64,000 bases of DNA from Kingdonia uniflora (Eukaryota; Streptophyta; Magnoliopsida; Ranunculales; Circaeasteraceae). The stretch spans positions 4,030,001 to 4,094,000 of the forward strand of contig JACGCM010000715.1 in NCBI GenBank assembly GCA_014058105.1. Reading direction: 5' to 3'. The position numbers and the translations under genes are program-made. Shown piece by piece: positions 10,825 through 22,130 of this stretch; positions within the stretch are counted from its first letter, which is position 1, and the number at the start of each line of letters is the position of its first letter. Under the pieces are notes generated by a model. The model was not told where the DNA came from. It did not search any database and saw only the letters and a list, made by a program, of their open reading frames with translations.

Positions 10825-11582
10825 TGTAGGGGCCTAACTTTCCAAGGAGGGGAAGTCGGCTCTTACACTACGGGGTTTATCTTCTATCAAAGGGGCTTAA
10901 GTATATGATCAATAATATGACTAAGCTATTGAGAATATACTTGCGTAGAGGCCTAGAATGGGATACTCCACGACCTCTGATGAGGACTTTTAAGAGTATT
11001 GATATTACTGTCGTGAAGTTGAAGGCTCGAGTACGGGGTAATTTATAGAGAGATCGAAGGTAAACTGCAAGGGTTCTGGGGAGAGATTTCGTAACCTCTC
11101 CTTGGTTCCCCTTCCTTCCTATTTATAGAATATAGGTAGGGTTGAGTCACTATGGGAGGTCACATTACAAGTGTACCCTCGGGGTATTAGGCGGGTATCC
11201 CGTAGTTGGTGTTGACGCTGGAAATGTTGGGTCCGGCACTATACTCTGATACTGTAGCTGTTGTTGGTTTTGTCACTATAGCTTTAAGGACCAACAACAC
11301 CGCCGTTCTTGTCTGGTGAGCTGGCTGTCTGACATGTCTACCTTCGACCACGTATGACTATGGTCAAAATGTTTCTGATGCTGATGTGGAGTTCGTGTTA
11401 TAACGGATCTATCTTCATCCTCGAGGCTTGTTCATAGTCGAGGCTTCGTCTTCGGAGCTTCATCTTCATGTAGGCTTGGATGGCCTTTTTACAGATTGAT
11501 TGGGCTTCGAGATATTTGGGTAGGCTTCGAGGTAGTCTTCGAGTGTTCGACTGGGGTGGAGGGCTGCGAGTAGGCTACTACA
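10825..11582 (-). repeat. 5' LTR of element D
   Basis: A 758-base LTR, TGTAGGGGCC...CTACTACA on the plus strand, with the same termini as the B1, B2 and C LTRs. It is TTCGA-rich in the U3 part. The partner LTR is missing. The 11583 side abuts MULE-side sequence. Confidence 0.85.
11120..11127 (-). promoter_or_regulatory. LTR TATA box (D)
   Basis: TATTTATA (TATAAATA on the minus strand) within the LTR, at the same place as the boxes in the other Tat LTRs, where Pol II initiation of element RNA is expected. Confidence 0.6.
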
Positions 11583-12296
11583 ATTATAAACTCCCAAATT
11601 TGGTTTTGCCATAATACTAGACTCTTTCCAAGCCCATTCTTCATTTTAGAGCCCAATCCTAACAATAAAATGGCTTAGAGGGTTTTTAAAAATTAAGGGG
11701 AGAGGGCTTACTTATGGTCAATCCCCTTAATTTTTAAATATATAATGGCTGAGATGATTAAGATCTAACGGTCAAAATTTACCCAAAATGAGCGGGTATT
11801 TTTCTGCTTATTACTCTCAGCCTCTCCTTGATATACATCTCTCTCCCTCTCTCTAAAGCATTTTTAACTCTCTCACCAAATCAAGTATGAAGAACCCTAA
11901 AAAGAAAGTGACTATGCCTCCTAACTCAGTTAACATTAAAGAACCATAAAATCCTTACTCAAATATGACATATCTAGCGAATTTATGAAGATCTACATTG
12001 ACATTTCCAGAAAACCCTCAAACAGAGATCAAAGAAAACTCGTTGGCAATGGAATGTAACTGTTTGTTTGCTTAATGTTTCTTCTCACTCATATGCTATT
12101 GATTTGGGAATTGTATGGGGAATTTAGGGTTTGTAAGCAATATAATAGAAGCTCAAATTTAAACCGAATTACAAATAATATTACACCCTAAAACCTTAGA
12201 AACAAAGATTGAAAAAACCCTAGAAATTGAAACCCTAAAAACCCCATTACACAAACAAACCATTGCTTAATTGCAAAAAAAAACCCTAAAAACCTA
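11583..12296. other. MULE 5' flank, non-coding, with a 17-bp inverted repeat
   Basis: AT-rich sequence between the D LTR and the MULE gene. A perfect 17-bp inverted repeat (11685-11701 and 11722-11738) encloses 20 bases and is flanked by near-identical 11-base direct repeats AATGGCTTAGA / AATGGCTGAGA (11669-11679, 11744-11754). The rest includes a pyrimidine-rich leader-like stretch (11830-11885) and many AACCCTA-like motifs (12170-12300). I could not identify a MULE terminal inverted repeat. Confidence 0.5.
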
Positions 12297-12581
12297 TTAG
12301 AACTGCAACACCATTACACATCCATCATCTTCATCTTCACCATCAGCATCATCTCCACCCATCACTCCAACACCACCACCAACTCCACCATTATCATTAG
12401 AACTGTCTTCTTCTTCCTCAGAAGTGTCTTCTTTTTCTGGTTCTTTTTCTTCTTCCTCCTCATAATCAAATTCATCCACTAGACACTTATACTCTACAAA
12501 ATCTAGGTCATCATAGGGGTCTTCTATTTCTTCCTCATCAGAGTCACTCATCTCTAACTCTGAGTCTTCTATTTTCCACTC
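12297..12581 (-). CDS. hypothetical acidic protein
   Basis: From the Met codon at 12581 the minus strand encodes about 95 residues, very rich in Asp and Glu. It has clusters such as SDSDEEEIEDPYDD and YEEEEEKEPEKED, then a Gly/Asp tail. The open frame extends upstream to 12641 without an ATG. A TATAAAAATA box on the same strand lies at 12750-12741, followed by a CT-rich leader, so a small gene is possible. The composition is low complexity and could be open by chance. It lies in the 5' region of the MULE and no family is recognised. Confidence 0.3.
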   Translation of the reverse strand, partial: EWKIEDSELEMSDSDEEEIEDPYDDLDFVEYKCLVDEFDYEEEEEKEPEKEDTSEEEEDSSNDNGGVGGGVGVMGGDDADGEDEDDGCVMVLQF

Positions 12582-12641
12582 CATGTCATCACATGACTCT
12601 TCATCAAATGTGATAAAATAGGTACTCTTGGGGGAATCCAC

Positions 12642-13257
12642 CTAAACCGTTGATAAAGAGGGAAAGAGAGAGAGACAAACAGACAGACAGAGCCAGAAAG
12701 GAGAATGAAAAGCTTATTGTAAAGAATGAAAGAGGGACTGTATTTTTATAACCCCCATATTGGACGGGGTTAATTTCAATAGTAGTGGGCATCTTATCTC
12801 TAATTGATACTCTCAAGAGAGGTATTTCTCAAGATGGGTATTTGGTAAAGTTAATGGATTTTAAATAGGGATTAATGCATTTTGACTTAGTGTAATTGTG
12901 GGAGAAGATCATATGATATGACTATTTTTGGAAAGTATTGTAACCCCCAAAACTGCACAAAAAAATCTTAATTATTGTGAGTATTGTGACCCCCACGACT
13001 AAGTACAATTGTGGGAGAAGATCACTTAATTTATTTTATTTTATTTTTCTTAATTATTTGTAACTGTTATAAATTTTTAAAACTGTTATAAAGTTTTGAG
13101 TTTATGTAATTCTTCTTTAAATTTCACTTACATGTGCATGAATTAGTTTGATTTGAGGGATGTAGTTATCAGCTATGATGTATCTGTACAATAGGGTTTA
13201 TTTTGTTGTCCACAACACAGATGAATTATGGGACACCTGGGTTCATGGTAGTGGCAA
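12642..13257. other. AT-rich stretch with imperfect direct repeats
   Basis: Contains two copies of TAATTGTGGGAGAAGATCA (near 12892 and 13003) and two of AGTATTGTRACCCCCA (near 12933 and 12980). The end of the stretch (13160-13257) may already be MULE 5' exon, with DELWDTW readable, but no firm start is seen. Confidence 0.4.
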
Positions 13258-14735
13258 TTGGATGACAACTGCACATTTCTACTGCAAGCCATTAAAAAGT
13301 GCTCAAAGAGGGGTGGAGGTGGAGCTAATCCAACACAAGAAGGAGATTACATGATAGTACTTGAAGATGATATTGATGTGAATAAAATTTTGAAACTAAC
13401 CAAAATAGCAAAGAGAAAGCTTACTCAAGATGGGAACCTAAATCCCCAAACTACATAACCAAATACAAAGAAGATGAAACCAAGTGAGCTATTAAAGGAG
13501 GAATTAGATGACTTTCCTGAGACTTATACTAGTGACAAAGAACAAGAACAACAACATGAAGATGTTGATGAAGGTCTGGATGGATTTGATGAAGGTCTGG
13601 ATGGGGTTGATGAAGGTCTAGATAGGGTTCAAAATGTAACTGAACAAGAAGAACATGAAGCAAATAATAAAGATTGGAATAGTGACAATGACACAGATCA
13701 AGAAGTACAGAGATGGATTAAGAATTTCCTGCTCTACATTGACAATTTGGATCTTGAATCAAGATATTATAGTACACATGCATCTCAAGATGGTGATCAT
13801 GTGCCAACTTTAAAATAAATTGAAGATGAATTCGATGGTGTTGGTGACAAGTTTGATAACATATATAAAGCATAAGAAAATGAACCATTTGAGCCGCATG
13901 TTGAGAGTAAGGTCAAAGATTTGACAGTTGAGATGCAATTGCCAAATGTTTATGAGGCAAGGGGTTTCATGAGAAATTTTGGTATTAGGAGAAGATTTAC
14001 ATACAGGCATGTCAAAAATGATAGCACTAAGTTAAGGTTAAAGTGAGGTGTTTGATTTTTAGAACCAATGAAGGACATATCATGGTGCTTAGGAGAGGAT
14101 ACTTTAAACATGTCTGTGAGGGGAACATTGAGAGATTTAATAAACTAGCCAATGCACAATGGGCTGCAGCTGAGATTGAAGAGTTAGTTAGGGATGTCAC
14201 AACATTGACTCCAAAGTCTATTGCAGTAAGAATAAAGAAAGAGTTTGGGGTTGTCATTTCTTATAATACAGCTTGGAATGCAAAGAAAATATGCATGGAG
14301 AAAATAGTGGGCTCATATGATGAGGGTTACAAACAGTTGTCAGCCTTGTGTCCTGTGATAATTCATACAAATCCTGGCAGCATTGCTAGAACTTGGAGGG
14401 AAGATACTTTTTTTACAGCGGACTGAAACTTGTATGGCATTCAAAGAATCTTTGGATGGGTTTGTGAATGGATGTAGGCCTATTTTAGGATTAGATGGTT
14501 GCTTTCTAAAGGAAAAATATGGGGGTGTTTGTTTGTCTATCCTTAACATGGATGTTTGTTCCCCATTGTAGTGTTCTTATGTAGATGTAAATGCAAAAGA
14601 TCATGGACTTCATTCTTGTTTAAGGTTTAGTATTATTTGATGCTATATTCAGCAATACTAACATTTATATCTAATAGAAAAAAAGGGTTAATTGAAGCAG
14701 TGAAAGCAGTTTTTCCACATGCTAACTATAGGTTT
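13258..14735 (+). pseudogene. MULE (mudrA-like) transposase, 5' part
   Basis: Transposase of a Mutator-like DNA transposon, plus strand, interrupted at 14735 by retrotransposon B2. In order: an acidic N-terminal part (13474-13818) with three DEGLDG-type repeats; a MuDR N-terminal domain (KVKDLTVEMQLPNVYEARGF and FTYRHVKNDSTKL, 13900-14045); a Cys-poor stretch and helical region (ITPKSIAVRIKKEFG-like, then YKQLSALCP, 14140-14400); and the start of the DDE catalytic domain (CRPILGLDGCFLKEKYGGV, 14475-14530). The second Asp position reads ISNRKKGL, so Asp appears replaced by Asn. Stops and slips at 13456, 13816, 14044 and 14570 show a pseudogene. The rest lies at 52156-53892. Confidence 0.85.
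14731..14735. repeat. target-site duplication of B2, left copy (GGTTT)
   Basis: Matches AGTTT at 52156-52160 with one transition. Removing one copy and B2 rejoins the MULE frame. Confidence 0.75.
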
Positions 14736-15438
14736 TGTAGGAAAATGATCTCGTAGAGGGGAGTTCACACTCTTACACCGTGGAAATTAGCTTCGACTAG
14801 AGGTTTTAAGAATTATATGACAAAAATTAGAGGAATTACTGTGCTAACTTACTTGCATGGAGTCCATGAATTTGTATACTCCATGACCTCCAGTAAGAAT
14901 TTTGATAGAAGATTGCATATATAGATGAGGTTACAGTTCAAATCCAATAGAACTTGATAGTGCTCAAAGGTTGTTGATATAGGAGGAGGTTTGGGCTAAG
15001 TTTTTCTAACCCCTTTATGATGTCTCTCCTCTCCTATTTATAGGAGATATGAAAGAATGAGTCACCATGTGAGGTCATATTACATGTATAACCTTTTGTA
15101 CGTGAGGTCGATTCTGACACTGTAGCTGTTTGGTAGCTTATTTCACTATATTATCTGGTGATCTGGCTGTCAGGTCTATCTACATTCGACCATTCACTAA
15201 TATGCTCAAAGTCCTTTTAAATCTTGTGCTAGGTTCTTATGCTGACCGACTATCTTTGGCTTCGACTGTGGTAAGCTTCGATACGGCCTTCGAGTGTTCG
15301 GTTAGTCTTGGAAGGATTCGTGTAAATCGTATTCCTTTCGCAATTTTGATGGTTCCTTAGGCTTTAAGTCTCTGGTAGGCTTTGATGTAGCCTTCTAGTA
15401 CTCAGCTAGTCCTGAAAGACTGTGAGTAGGCTACTACA
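14736..15438 (-). repeat. 3' LTR of B2
   Basis: TGTAGGAAAATGATC...CTACTACA, 703 bases. It aligns throughout with 51437-52155 (shared landmarks GAGTCCATGAATT, CTCCTATTTATAG and GGCTTCGATGTAGCC). The two copies are visibly diverged, consistent with an old insertion. Confidence 0.9.
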
Positions 15439-15453
15439 TTCACCCCAACTTAG
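15439..15453 (-). other. polypurine tract (B2)
   Basis: Reads CTAAGTTGGGGTGAA on the minus strand, directly before the 3' LTR, the position for plus-strand DNA priming. It is shorter in purines than the tract of element C. Confidence 0.55.
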
Positions 15454-15607
15454 CCGGTGCCTCACAAATTATTATAGACGGCGCATGCTGAGAAAACTCT
15501 TAGGCGTGAGAAGTTGTAAGGTTGACTGGTGTAAATATAGCTAGTTCCAAGAGTACTAATGGTGATGATAATGATTAAGGGGGTTATTAATGCTTCATTC
15601 AATGGGG

Positions 15608-15615
15608 TATAAATA
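15608..15615 (+). promoter_or_regulatory. TATA box of the B2 antisense small gene
   Basis: TATAAATA lies 87 bases before the ATG at 15695. The same arrangement occurs in B1 (22063, 68 bases) and C (35494 and 36329, 87 and 82 bases). The orientation is opposite to the retrotransposon. Confidence 0.55.
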
Positions 15616-15694
15616 GGGTTAGAGGGGACCATGCAATGTTAACCTTGTTCATCTTCTTCGTTTACTGTTCTAACCTTTTGCCTCTTTAGCCATC

Positions 15695-16020
15695 ATGAAA
15701 ACTCGTTATTAAAAGAAAATAGAGGAGAAGGAGGTACTTGTGGAAGAAAAATACAAGGAGCTGAAGCGGAAGCACTTCAAACGGAGGGACCTAAGGGCAC
15801 CGCTGTCCGACCTGGTGGACTTGCACCGGAAAAAGTTGACGGGAAATAAAAGGGAGGAGGCCGAATGGTTCATGTTCTGGTGGACCATGTTCCAGCAGTA
15901 ACTGTGGAGCATAACGGAGTGATCCTATGCCCTGCGGTTGTTGGCAGAGAGGCTGGTGGCAGTCGAGGATAGGGGTAAGAAGTGTCCATGGTACTGGAAG
16001 AATTGCCTCGTGTGCATGTA
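15695..16020 (+). pseudogene. antisense small-protein gene (B2 copy)
   Basis: Opposite in strand to gag-pol. From the ATG at 15695 the frame reads a Lys/Glu-rich helix (EEKEVLVEEKYKELKRKHF), then LRAPLSDLVDL and a Trp-rich segment (EWFMFWWTMFQQ), aligning with the B1 protein at 22131 and the two in C. In-frame stops follow MKTRY and the Trp segment, so it is broken. No known domain is recognised. Its repeated place next to the 3' LTR, with its own TATA box, suggests a real gene of this lineage. Confidence 0.6.
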
Positions 16021-17324
16021 GAGGTAGAGCTTCTGACATTGTGGGTGGGGTTTGCATTTGTTTCTATTTTGTTCTCTCCTTATTTGTGAAATGAAACAAA
16101 GTATTACTGATCAATGTGTTCAAATGTAGTGTAAAGTATATTTTTGGTAGATAATTAGGTCGATGATAATATAGGCGCAGCTGAAAATTTGACATAGGAA
16201 AAAATAAAACTGATGGTCGATATAAAACACTTGAAAAGTCTTGAAGAAGTAATGTTGGTCAAAGGTTCAGTAGGAAGGCTTAAAAATTAGCCAAGGTCGA
16301 GGGTTAAAAAATGTTCAAGGATATGGGTTAGGTCAGTCATAAAAAGATGGTTTGAGAGATGAAAGGATGTAGGCATAAATGGGTTGAGGCCTGAGGCACT
16401 TCGACTGTAAGGGTCTGATAGCCATATTGGCAGAGCTGTCATATGGAACACCATACATTGAGCAGTGTACTGGTGTAGACAATAATCATGATATGTCAGT
16501 TACAGGGATGAGGTGGAGGCCACCTGGCTGTTAGGGGAGGTTGGCGTGGCAGGATGTGACAGTATATCAGAGGCCTGCTATCGAAGGTGATGAGTATTTG
16601 AAGGTAGAGTATAAACATGGACCATCGTAGTACCCAAAAGAACTTGAGGGTTCGAGAAAACTGGGAATTTTCACAACTAATGAAAGTGTGGCGTTCACAC
16701 ATTTGTATTAGTAAGGGTAGTTTTATAAAAATACACTGTAGCTAAAAATATAGAGGGAAGTGGGAGAGGTAGTGGGAGTAATGGTCAAGATTACAGTTTG
16801 GGAAACTGAGGTAGTTTAGTGGGCTGTATTTAAGAGGGGAGAGAGAGAAACTAGACTCATTTCCAATCAAACAGAGAGATGCAAATAAACAAAAAAATAC
16901 CATTGTTGCTGAGGAGAGGAAAGAGAAGAGTACATTGTTTTTGTGAAGGTTGGACATCATTATTGCTTTAGTTCTCGTTGATACGGTCATCTATACTAGA
17001 CAGGTAGGTCTTTTGACCCTTTATTTTGTATTATTGCTCTTTCTTATGATTGCTTGGGTGGGAGTGAAAAAGTAAGCTTCCTGTAGCGCCATTAATGGCA
17101 TAGCTATGATGGAGTTTGAGAGAGTAAATGAAAAAACTATCCTAAGAAAATTAACATTTAAGGGGGAGGTGAGGGGTATGGGAGTAGAGGAGATAGGGGT
17201 TGATTAGTCAGTCGTTGGTATAGCCGATGAGTGAGGGTGGGGTAGATGATAGTATAATATGAACTCAAAACTTAATACTCAAATGTATTGAGCTAATTTA
17301 TACCCTCTTCTTCTGTAAGCTATA
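16021..17324 (+). other. spacer, putative promoter and 5'-UTR intron of the B2 antisense main gene
   Basis: No protein family is recognisable. TATTTAAG at 16827-16834, followed by a GA-rich leader, resembles a core promoter. An intron-like segment runs from GGTAGG (donor about 17004) to TTCTGTAAG (about 17318), just before the ATG at 17325. The acceptor AG appears mutated to AA. Equivalent parts occur in B1 and C. Confidence 0.5.
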
Positions 17325-19367
17325 ATGCGTACCCGCGGGGATTAGAGGATAAGACTAATAAATGAAGATGATGGTGTTATAAATGGGCCAAGTACATCTG
17401 GTCGAGGGGAGGGGAGTAGTAACGTCGAAGAGTTGCAAATTGTAATTGATGTCACTTTGGCAGTAGTGGAGCCCGATGTGAGTTCGGTAAGGAGGAGTCA
17501 ACGTAGGGCTCAGATGGCTAGAGGGAATAATGAGGGGTAAGAAGAGGAAAGGGGCGAGGAGGCTAGAGTCGATCGTTTTGAGAATGTGGGGGACGAGCCC
17601 AATGAGCGGTTTATAGTGAAACATGAACTGGAGGGGAAGGGGATCATTCTGGTACCATTAAGGTCGAAGTATACATTTAAAGACGAGCCCAATTAGGGGA
17701 TCATGGCTTTCATGGGGCAGATTCCACTGGGGATGTGGCTACTCCATCGAAGATTGGTGAAGGATGTACTAAATTTCATAGACGTGATGCCATGCCAGAT
17801 GAATGGTAACTTCTACAAGATGATGATGGTTATCGAAGGTATGAATGAGGAGTTGACATGCAAAAAGAGGCCTTTAATCAAGTGGCTAGATGTAGTATCG
17901 TTCTACTCGAAGAAAGGGAATAAGAAGGTAGGGACGTACCATATTCAATGTTACCCTGAGAAGCCGTGGTTATTTGACTTGTGTTCGACTGGGTACAGGT
18001 GGAATAAGGATTTGGTAGTAGTGAAGGGGAATTATGAGTACGCCGATGGGAAGGTAGATTTTGCTCTGACCAAAAGGTTGAACAACCCACATAAGTTTAT
18101 GATCGAGTATCTTTTACTATATTACTTTGGATAGTGTTTGATTTTCGTTTTGTTGGTTACAGATCCTGCTAGTAGAGGACAACAAAACCTTCAGTTTTAC
18201 ATCGACAACCTGGTCGACGAAAGTGAGGAACGAGTGAACAAGGTGCTTTAGAGGCTGGATATTATGAGAAAGAGATGAATGAAGGCTGATACATTGTTGA
18301 AAGAAGCTTCGACTGCAACTGGATTGTCAAAGAGGAGAAAAAGGGTAGTCCCCCCCCCCTTCGAAGGATCAAGCGAGATGGATTATAATAACTTGACAAG
18401 GAAGTTGAGCTTCATGTTGAGGACCCGTCGAGGAGTTCCAGTGTCAACGGCTGAGGTAAGGGGTCAAAGATCGAATGCCCCAAAAGAGATTCTACAAGCA
18501 GTGTAATAGGCCTAAAAGGGCAAGGGAAAAGCTACTGTCGAAGGCTCGAACGCTCCATTGACGAAGACAACGCCTCAAAAAAAGAGTTATGACAAGATGG
18601 CCAAAGGGGCAAACTCGGCCAAAGCCAAGCAGCTTACGGCCGAACTAGAGGAGACTGTTTGAGCGCTGGTAGAATAAATGATACATCTATGTGCCAATAA
18701 CCCAGAATAAGTAGATCGCCGTGCTAAGGTGGTGTGGTACCAGGTATGTGTTTGGTTTTTGAAAAATAGGGAATAGTCAAACTATATGTTGATAATTGTT
18801 AAATGCTCGAGGTGTTTGCGATCCGTAAAGATGTAGGCTTGGATGATCTCGTTTATAAGGGCTCAAAAGGCGTCCAATGAGAAGTTGAAGGAGTCAATTG
18901 ATGGGAGAGAGCTCTCGAAGGGGACCATTTTGTCTCTACAAACCCGAGTCACTGAGCTAGAGTGAGAAAGGCGGAAAGTACATTCTGATGCAGGGAGGGA
19001 GAGCCTGGTGGTGGTCGAGTGATGTGACGCGAAGGTGGCAGTGTTGGAGGAAGAGGTAGCAAGACAAGGGGTACAGCTGCAAGAGAATCATGCACACTTT
19101 CAAGCATTCTTCAACCTAGAGTGTGAGGTGACATCGTCGTTGATGAAATTTATTGATAGACTAGCTTATAATCTTGAAACCTTCAAATTTTATCCCCTAG
19201 AAGAGGAAGATTCTGCGTTCGAGGACGTAACAAATGCAGAGGGGACAGAGCTGATCCATGCGATCGAGGTGGCTAGCGTAGAAAATATGGAAGCTGCACC
19301 TATAGGGGAGAATCCTGGTGCTGATGAAGTGTATGTACCTGTAGATCACCCAGGTAATCCTATTTAA
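17325..19367 (+). pseudogene. antisense main gene, PF04195-like plus coiled coil (B2)
   Basis: Likely exons are 17325-18106, 18163-18743 and 18831-19367. The first has a basic/acidic lead (MRTRGD-like), then the conserved block IPLGMWLLHRRLVKDVLNF, DVMPCQMNGNFYKMM, KWLDVVSFYSKKGNKK and YHIQCYPEKPWLFDLCS. It resembles the Pfam PF04195 family (putative gypsy type transposon). The second exon is Lys/Arg-rich and nuclear-signal-like. The third is a coiled coil ending SLMKFIDRLAYNLETFKFYPLEEED. Stops at 17344 and elsewhere break it. Its function is unknown; it is not part of the sense polyprotein. Confidence 0.65.
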
Positions 19368-19559
19368 ATTTATCATCCGAGGAAGAAAACTTTTCTTGAT
19401 CTGGTTTTGTTGTTTGCGAGAAACTTTCTTTTTGTTTGGGATGGAAGTGTAAACATTATTCAGCTATGTGATTTGAACTTGATGATGTATGCTATTATTC
19501 TGTGCGATCGAATCAGTTGGCTGGTCAAAATGTCAAACGTACTGTGGAAGTATGTTGGT

Positions 19560-20570
19560 ATTGAGGCATGATTGAGTTTGGAGGGCTCCCCCAAGTATCA
19601 GTCTGGTCGGAGGTTGGACTAGATATTTAGGTGTGCCCAAATCGAGAAATATAATGAGCTTCAAGATCGCCTCCAGGTATTTCTATCCAAGGGTTGGATC
19701 ATGAACGAAGTAAGACTCGATTGGCCCCAATCCCCCCTCCCTCCCGAGTGTCCAGCCTTTCGACTGGTCATGCCACTCGGGTTTACTCGAATTGGGGCAT
19801 TGAAAAACTTTGAGGATGCCCCCAAGTATCAGTTGGGTCGAAGGGTTGACTGAATACTTAGGTTTGCCTAAATCAAGAAGTTCATTGGGCTTTGAGGTCA
19901 CCCCTGGGTATTTTTATCTGTAGGTTTGATCCTGAACGAAGCAAGATATGGTTAACTCAAATGTACCCCGAATGTCCAGTCTTTCAACTATTCATGCCAC
20001 TCGGGTTTACTCAAATTGGAGCTTTGAAAACTTCAAGGTCGCCCCCAAGTATTAGTCGGGTCGAAGGGTTGACTGGATACTTAGATTTTCCCAAATCAAG
20101 AAGTTCACTGGGCTTTGAGATTGCCCCTGAGTATTTCTATCCGCGGGTTTGATCCTGAATGAAGCAAGATGTGGTTGGCCCCAATGCGCCTTGAATGTCC
20201 AGTCCTTCAACTATTCATGCCACTCGGGTTTACTCGAATTGGAGCTTTGAAAAACATTAAGGTCGCCCCCAAGTATAAGTTAGGCCGAAGGGTCAACTGG
20301 ATACTTAGGTTTACCCAAATCAAGAAGTTCACAGGGCTTTGAGGTTGCCCCCGGGTATTTCTATCCGCGGGTTTGATCCTGAAAGAAGCAAGATGTGGTC
20401 GGCCCCAATGTACCCCCGAGTTTCCAGTCTTTCGACTATTCATGCCACTCGAGTTTTCTCAAATTGGAGCTTTGAAAAACTTCGAGGTCGCCCCAAAGTA
20501 TCAGTCAGGTCGAAAGGTTGACTAGATACTTAGGTTTGCCCAAATCAAGAAGTTTGCTAAAATACAAGAG
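19560..20570. repeat. tandem repeat spacer of B2, about 225-bp unit
   Basis: The landmark GCCCCCAAGTATCAGTCGGG recurs with starts of AGTA near 19594, 19825, 20048, 20272 and 20497, giving periods of 231, 223, 224 and 225. Each unit carries CCCGAGTGTCCAGTCTTTCG and ATGCCACTCGGGTTTACTCG. It lies between integrase and the antisense gene, and short frames within it are repeat artefacts. A homologous repeat is in B1. Confidence 0.9.
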
Positions 20571-20574
20571 GATG

Positions 20575-21206
20575 CATAAGGTGGAAAATTTTGTTTATTG
20601 ATTATATTGTGGATATATCAGTGGTAAGGGATGGTAGCCGCGGCCTGTTGTATGAGACTAATTGCATCGTGTTCCAAGGATTGGATAAGGCTTCCTTGGC
20701 TTCAGTCATAAGGTACTACAATCCTTTGTTTGTTTTGTCATACACAATATAAGGTCCTTCCCAAGATTCAACTAGCTTGCCAGTGTTGCGTGGTATCGAG
20801 GAAGAGGTGACCTGGCAAAGTACCAAATTGCCTATATCAAAACTTCATCATCCCTCTTATTGTATAATTTTTGGAGAGAGATCTGGTAATGCCCAGGGTT
20901 AGCTAAGGCGCGGTCTCTGGGTATCATCGATCTATAGCATATTGCATCCGACTTCGAACTCATTATCTTCATCCGGGAGGTCGGGGTCGCGTATTGGGAC
21001 CTTAAACTCATTGGTAAGACTGCTTCGATATTGTAAGTCAAGAGGAAAGGAGTATAGCCCATCATTTTACATGGTGTGGTACGGTAAACCCAGAGTACCT
21101 ATTGTAACTCTTAAACCCAGTACCCCTTCTTCTCATCGATATATTTTTAAGACCATCGACTATAGTTTTATTGATTGCTTCAACCTGACAATTCCCTTGT
21201 GGGTAA
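20575..21206 (-). pseudogene. integrase, C-terminal part (B2)
   Basis: Continues the integrase cut by B1. Reading leftward from the insertion: YPQGNCQVEAINKTIVDGL with the catalytic Glu, then TPFLLTYNIEAVLPM, RDRALANPGHYQ and the C-terminal YLMTEAKEA-like segment near 20700. The Glu is intact, whereas the catalytic Asp region on the other side is not. Frame slips break it. Confidence 0.85.
21202..21206. repeat. target-site duplication of B1, left copy (GGTAA)
   Basis: Identical to 33292-33296. Lies in the B2 integrase at the codons for YPQGN. Confidence 0.92.
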
Positions 21207-21892
21207 TGTAGGGGCCTAAGTTCGTAGAGGGGAAACTTGGCTCTTACATCTTGGAGGTTACCCTCGGCTTGAAGAGTTGGCAAATATATAAGACTATAAA
21301 CAATTAGTTTATTGAACTAACATACTTGCGTGGAGTCCATGAATTGGGTTCTCCACGTCCTCTAGCGAGGATTTGAATGATAGATAATATATATTGAATT
21401 AGGTGATAGATCGAGTAAGAAGTAGGTTACAGGGTGTTCAAACATAATCTTGATGGGGGTTTTAGAAAGAGTTTTTCTAGCCTCTCCATAGTGTCTCATC
21501 CCTCCTATTTATAGGAGATAGGAAAGGGGTGAGTCACCATGGGAGGTCAGAATATATGTATATCCTTTGGGACAGCTATCCTGTACGTGGAATCAGTTCT
21601 AACACTGTAGTTGTCTGGCGGCTCATTTTACTATTTTATCTGGTGATCTGGTTGTCAGGTATGTCTGCCTTCGACCATGCATCACTAAGGTCAAAGTTTC
21701 TCTGGTACTGACCATCTATTTTTGGCTTCGACTACATTGTTAACTTTGATGATGCCTTCGAGTATTCGATTGATCTCGGAAGGATTCATGGAATTAGTTA
21801 CTAGTATTATTGGGCTTTGAGTCTCTAGGTAGGCTTCGATGTGGCCTTCGAGTATTCAACTTGTGCTAGAAGGCTGCGAGTAGACTACTATA
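21207..21892 (-). repeat. 3' LTR of B1
   Basis: TGTAGGGGCCTAAG...GACTACTATA, 686 bases, the same length as 32606-33291. The terminal CA is mutated to TA. A TATA box in CCTATTTATAGG lies near 21506-21517. Confidence 0.95.
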
Positions 21893-21915
21893 TTCGTTCG
21901 CTCACAGCAGGGGCC
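21893..21915 (-). other. degenerate polypurine tract (B1)
   Basis: Reads GGCCCCTGCTGTGAGCGAACGAA on the minus strand, against GAGAGGGGACGAA in element C. Purine continuity is lost. Confidence 0.45.
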
Positions 21916-22062
21916 TTGGAAATTATTATAGATGGCGCATACTAAGAAAACTTGTTGGGCATGGGAAGCTGAAAAGTTGACTAGTATGAATGTGGGTAGT
22001 TCTGAGGAGAGCAATTAAGGTAATTGCTGATTAAGGAGGTAATAAATGTTCTTTAATCAAGG

Positions 22063-22070
22063 TATAAATA
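22063..22070 (+). promoter_or_regulatory. TATA box of the B1 antisense small gene
   Basis: TATAAATA, 68 bases upstream of the ATG at 22131, opposite in strand to the element. Confidence 0.6.
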
Positions 22071-22130
22071 GGGGCTGTTAGGGGGGAAATTTCAAGTATT
22101 GTTCATCTTCTTTCTTGAGTAAGCACAACA

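Larger units (their letters stand above)
7620..11582 (-). mobile_element. Tat-lineage retrotransposon D, 5' half only
   Basis: Minus-strand element reading right to left: LTR 10825-11582, degenerate PBS, gag, protease, and RT up to the residues just after its active-site region. The 3' half is gone, cut where element E's RT also ends. Gene order and sequence match B1 and C, and the LTR end (CTACTACA) matches theirs. Confidence 0.85.

Noticed and set aside
19560..20570. CRISPR-like array
   Set aside because: Units of about 225 bp repeat along their whole length with no short repeat/unique spacer pattern, and the setting is a plant retrotransposon.
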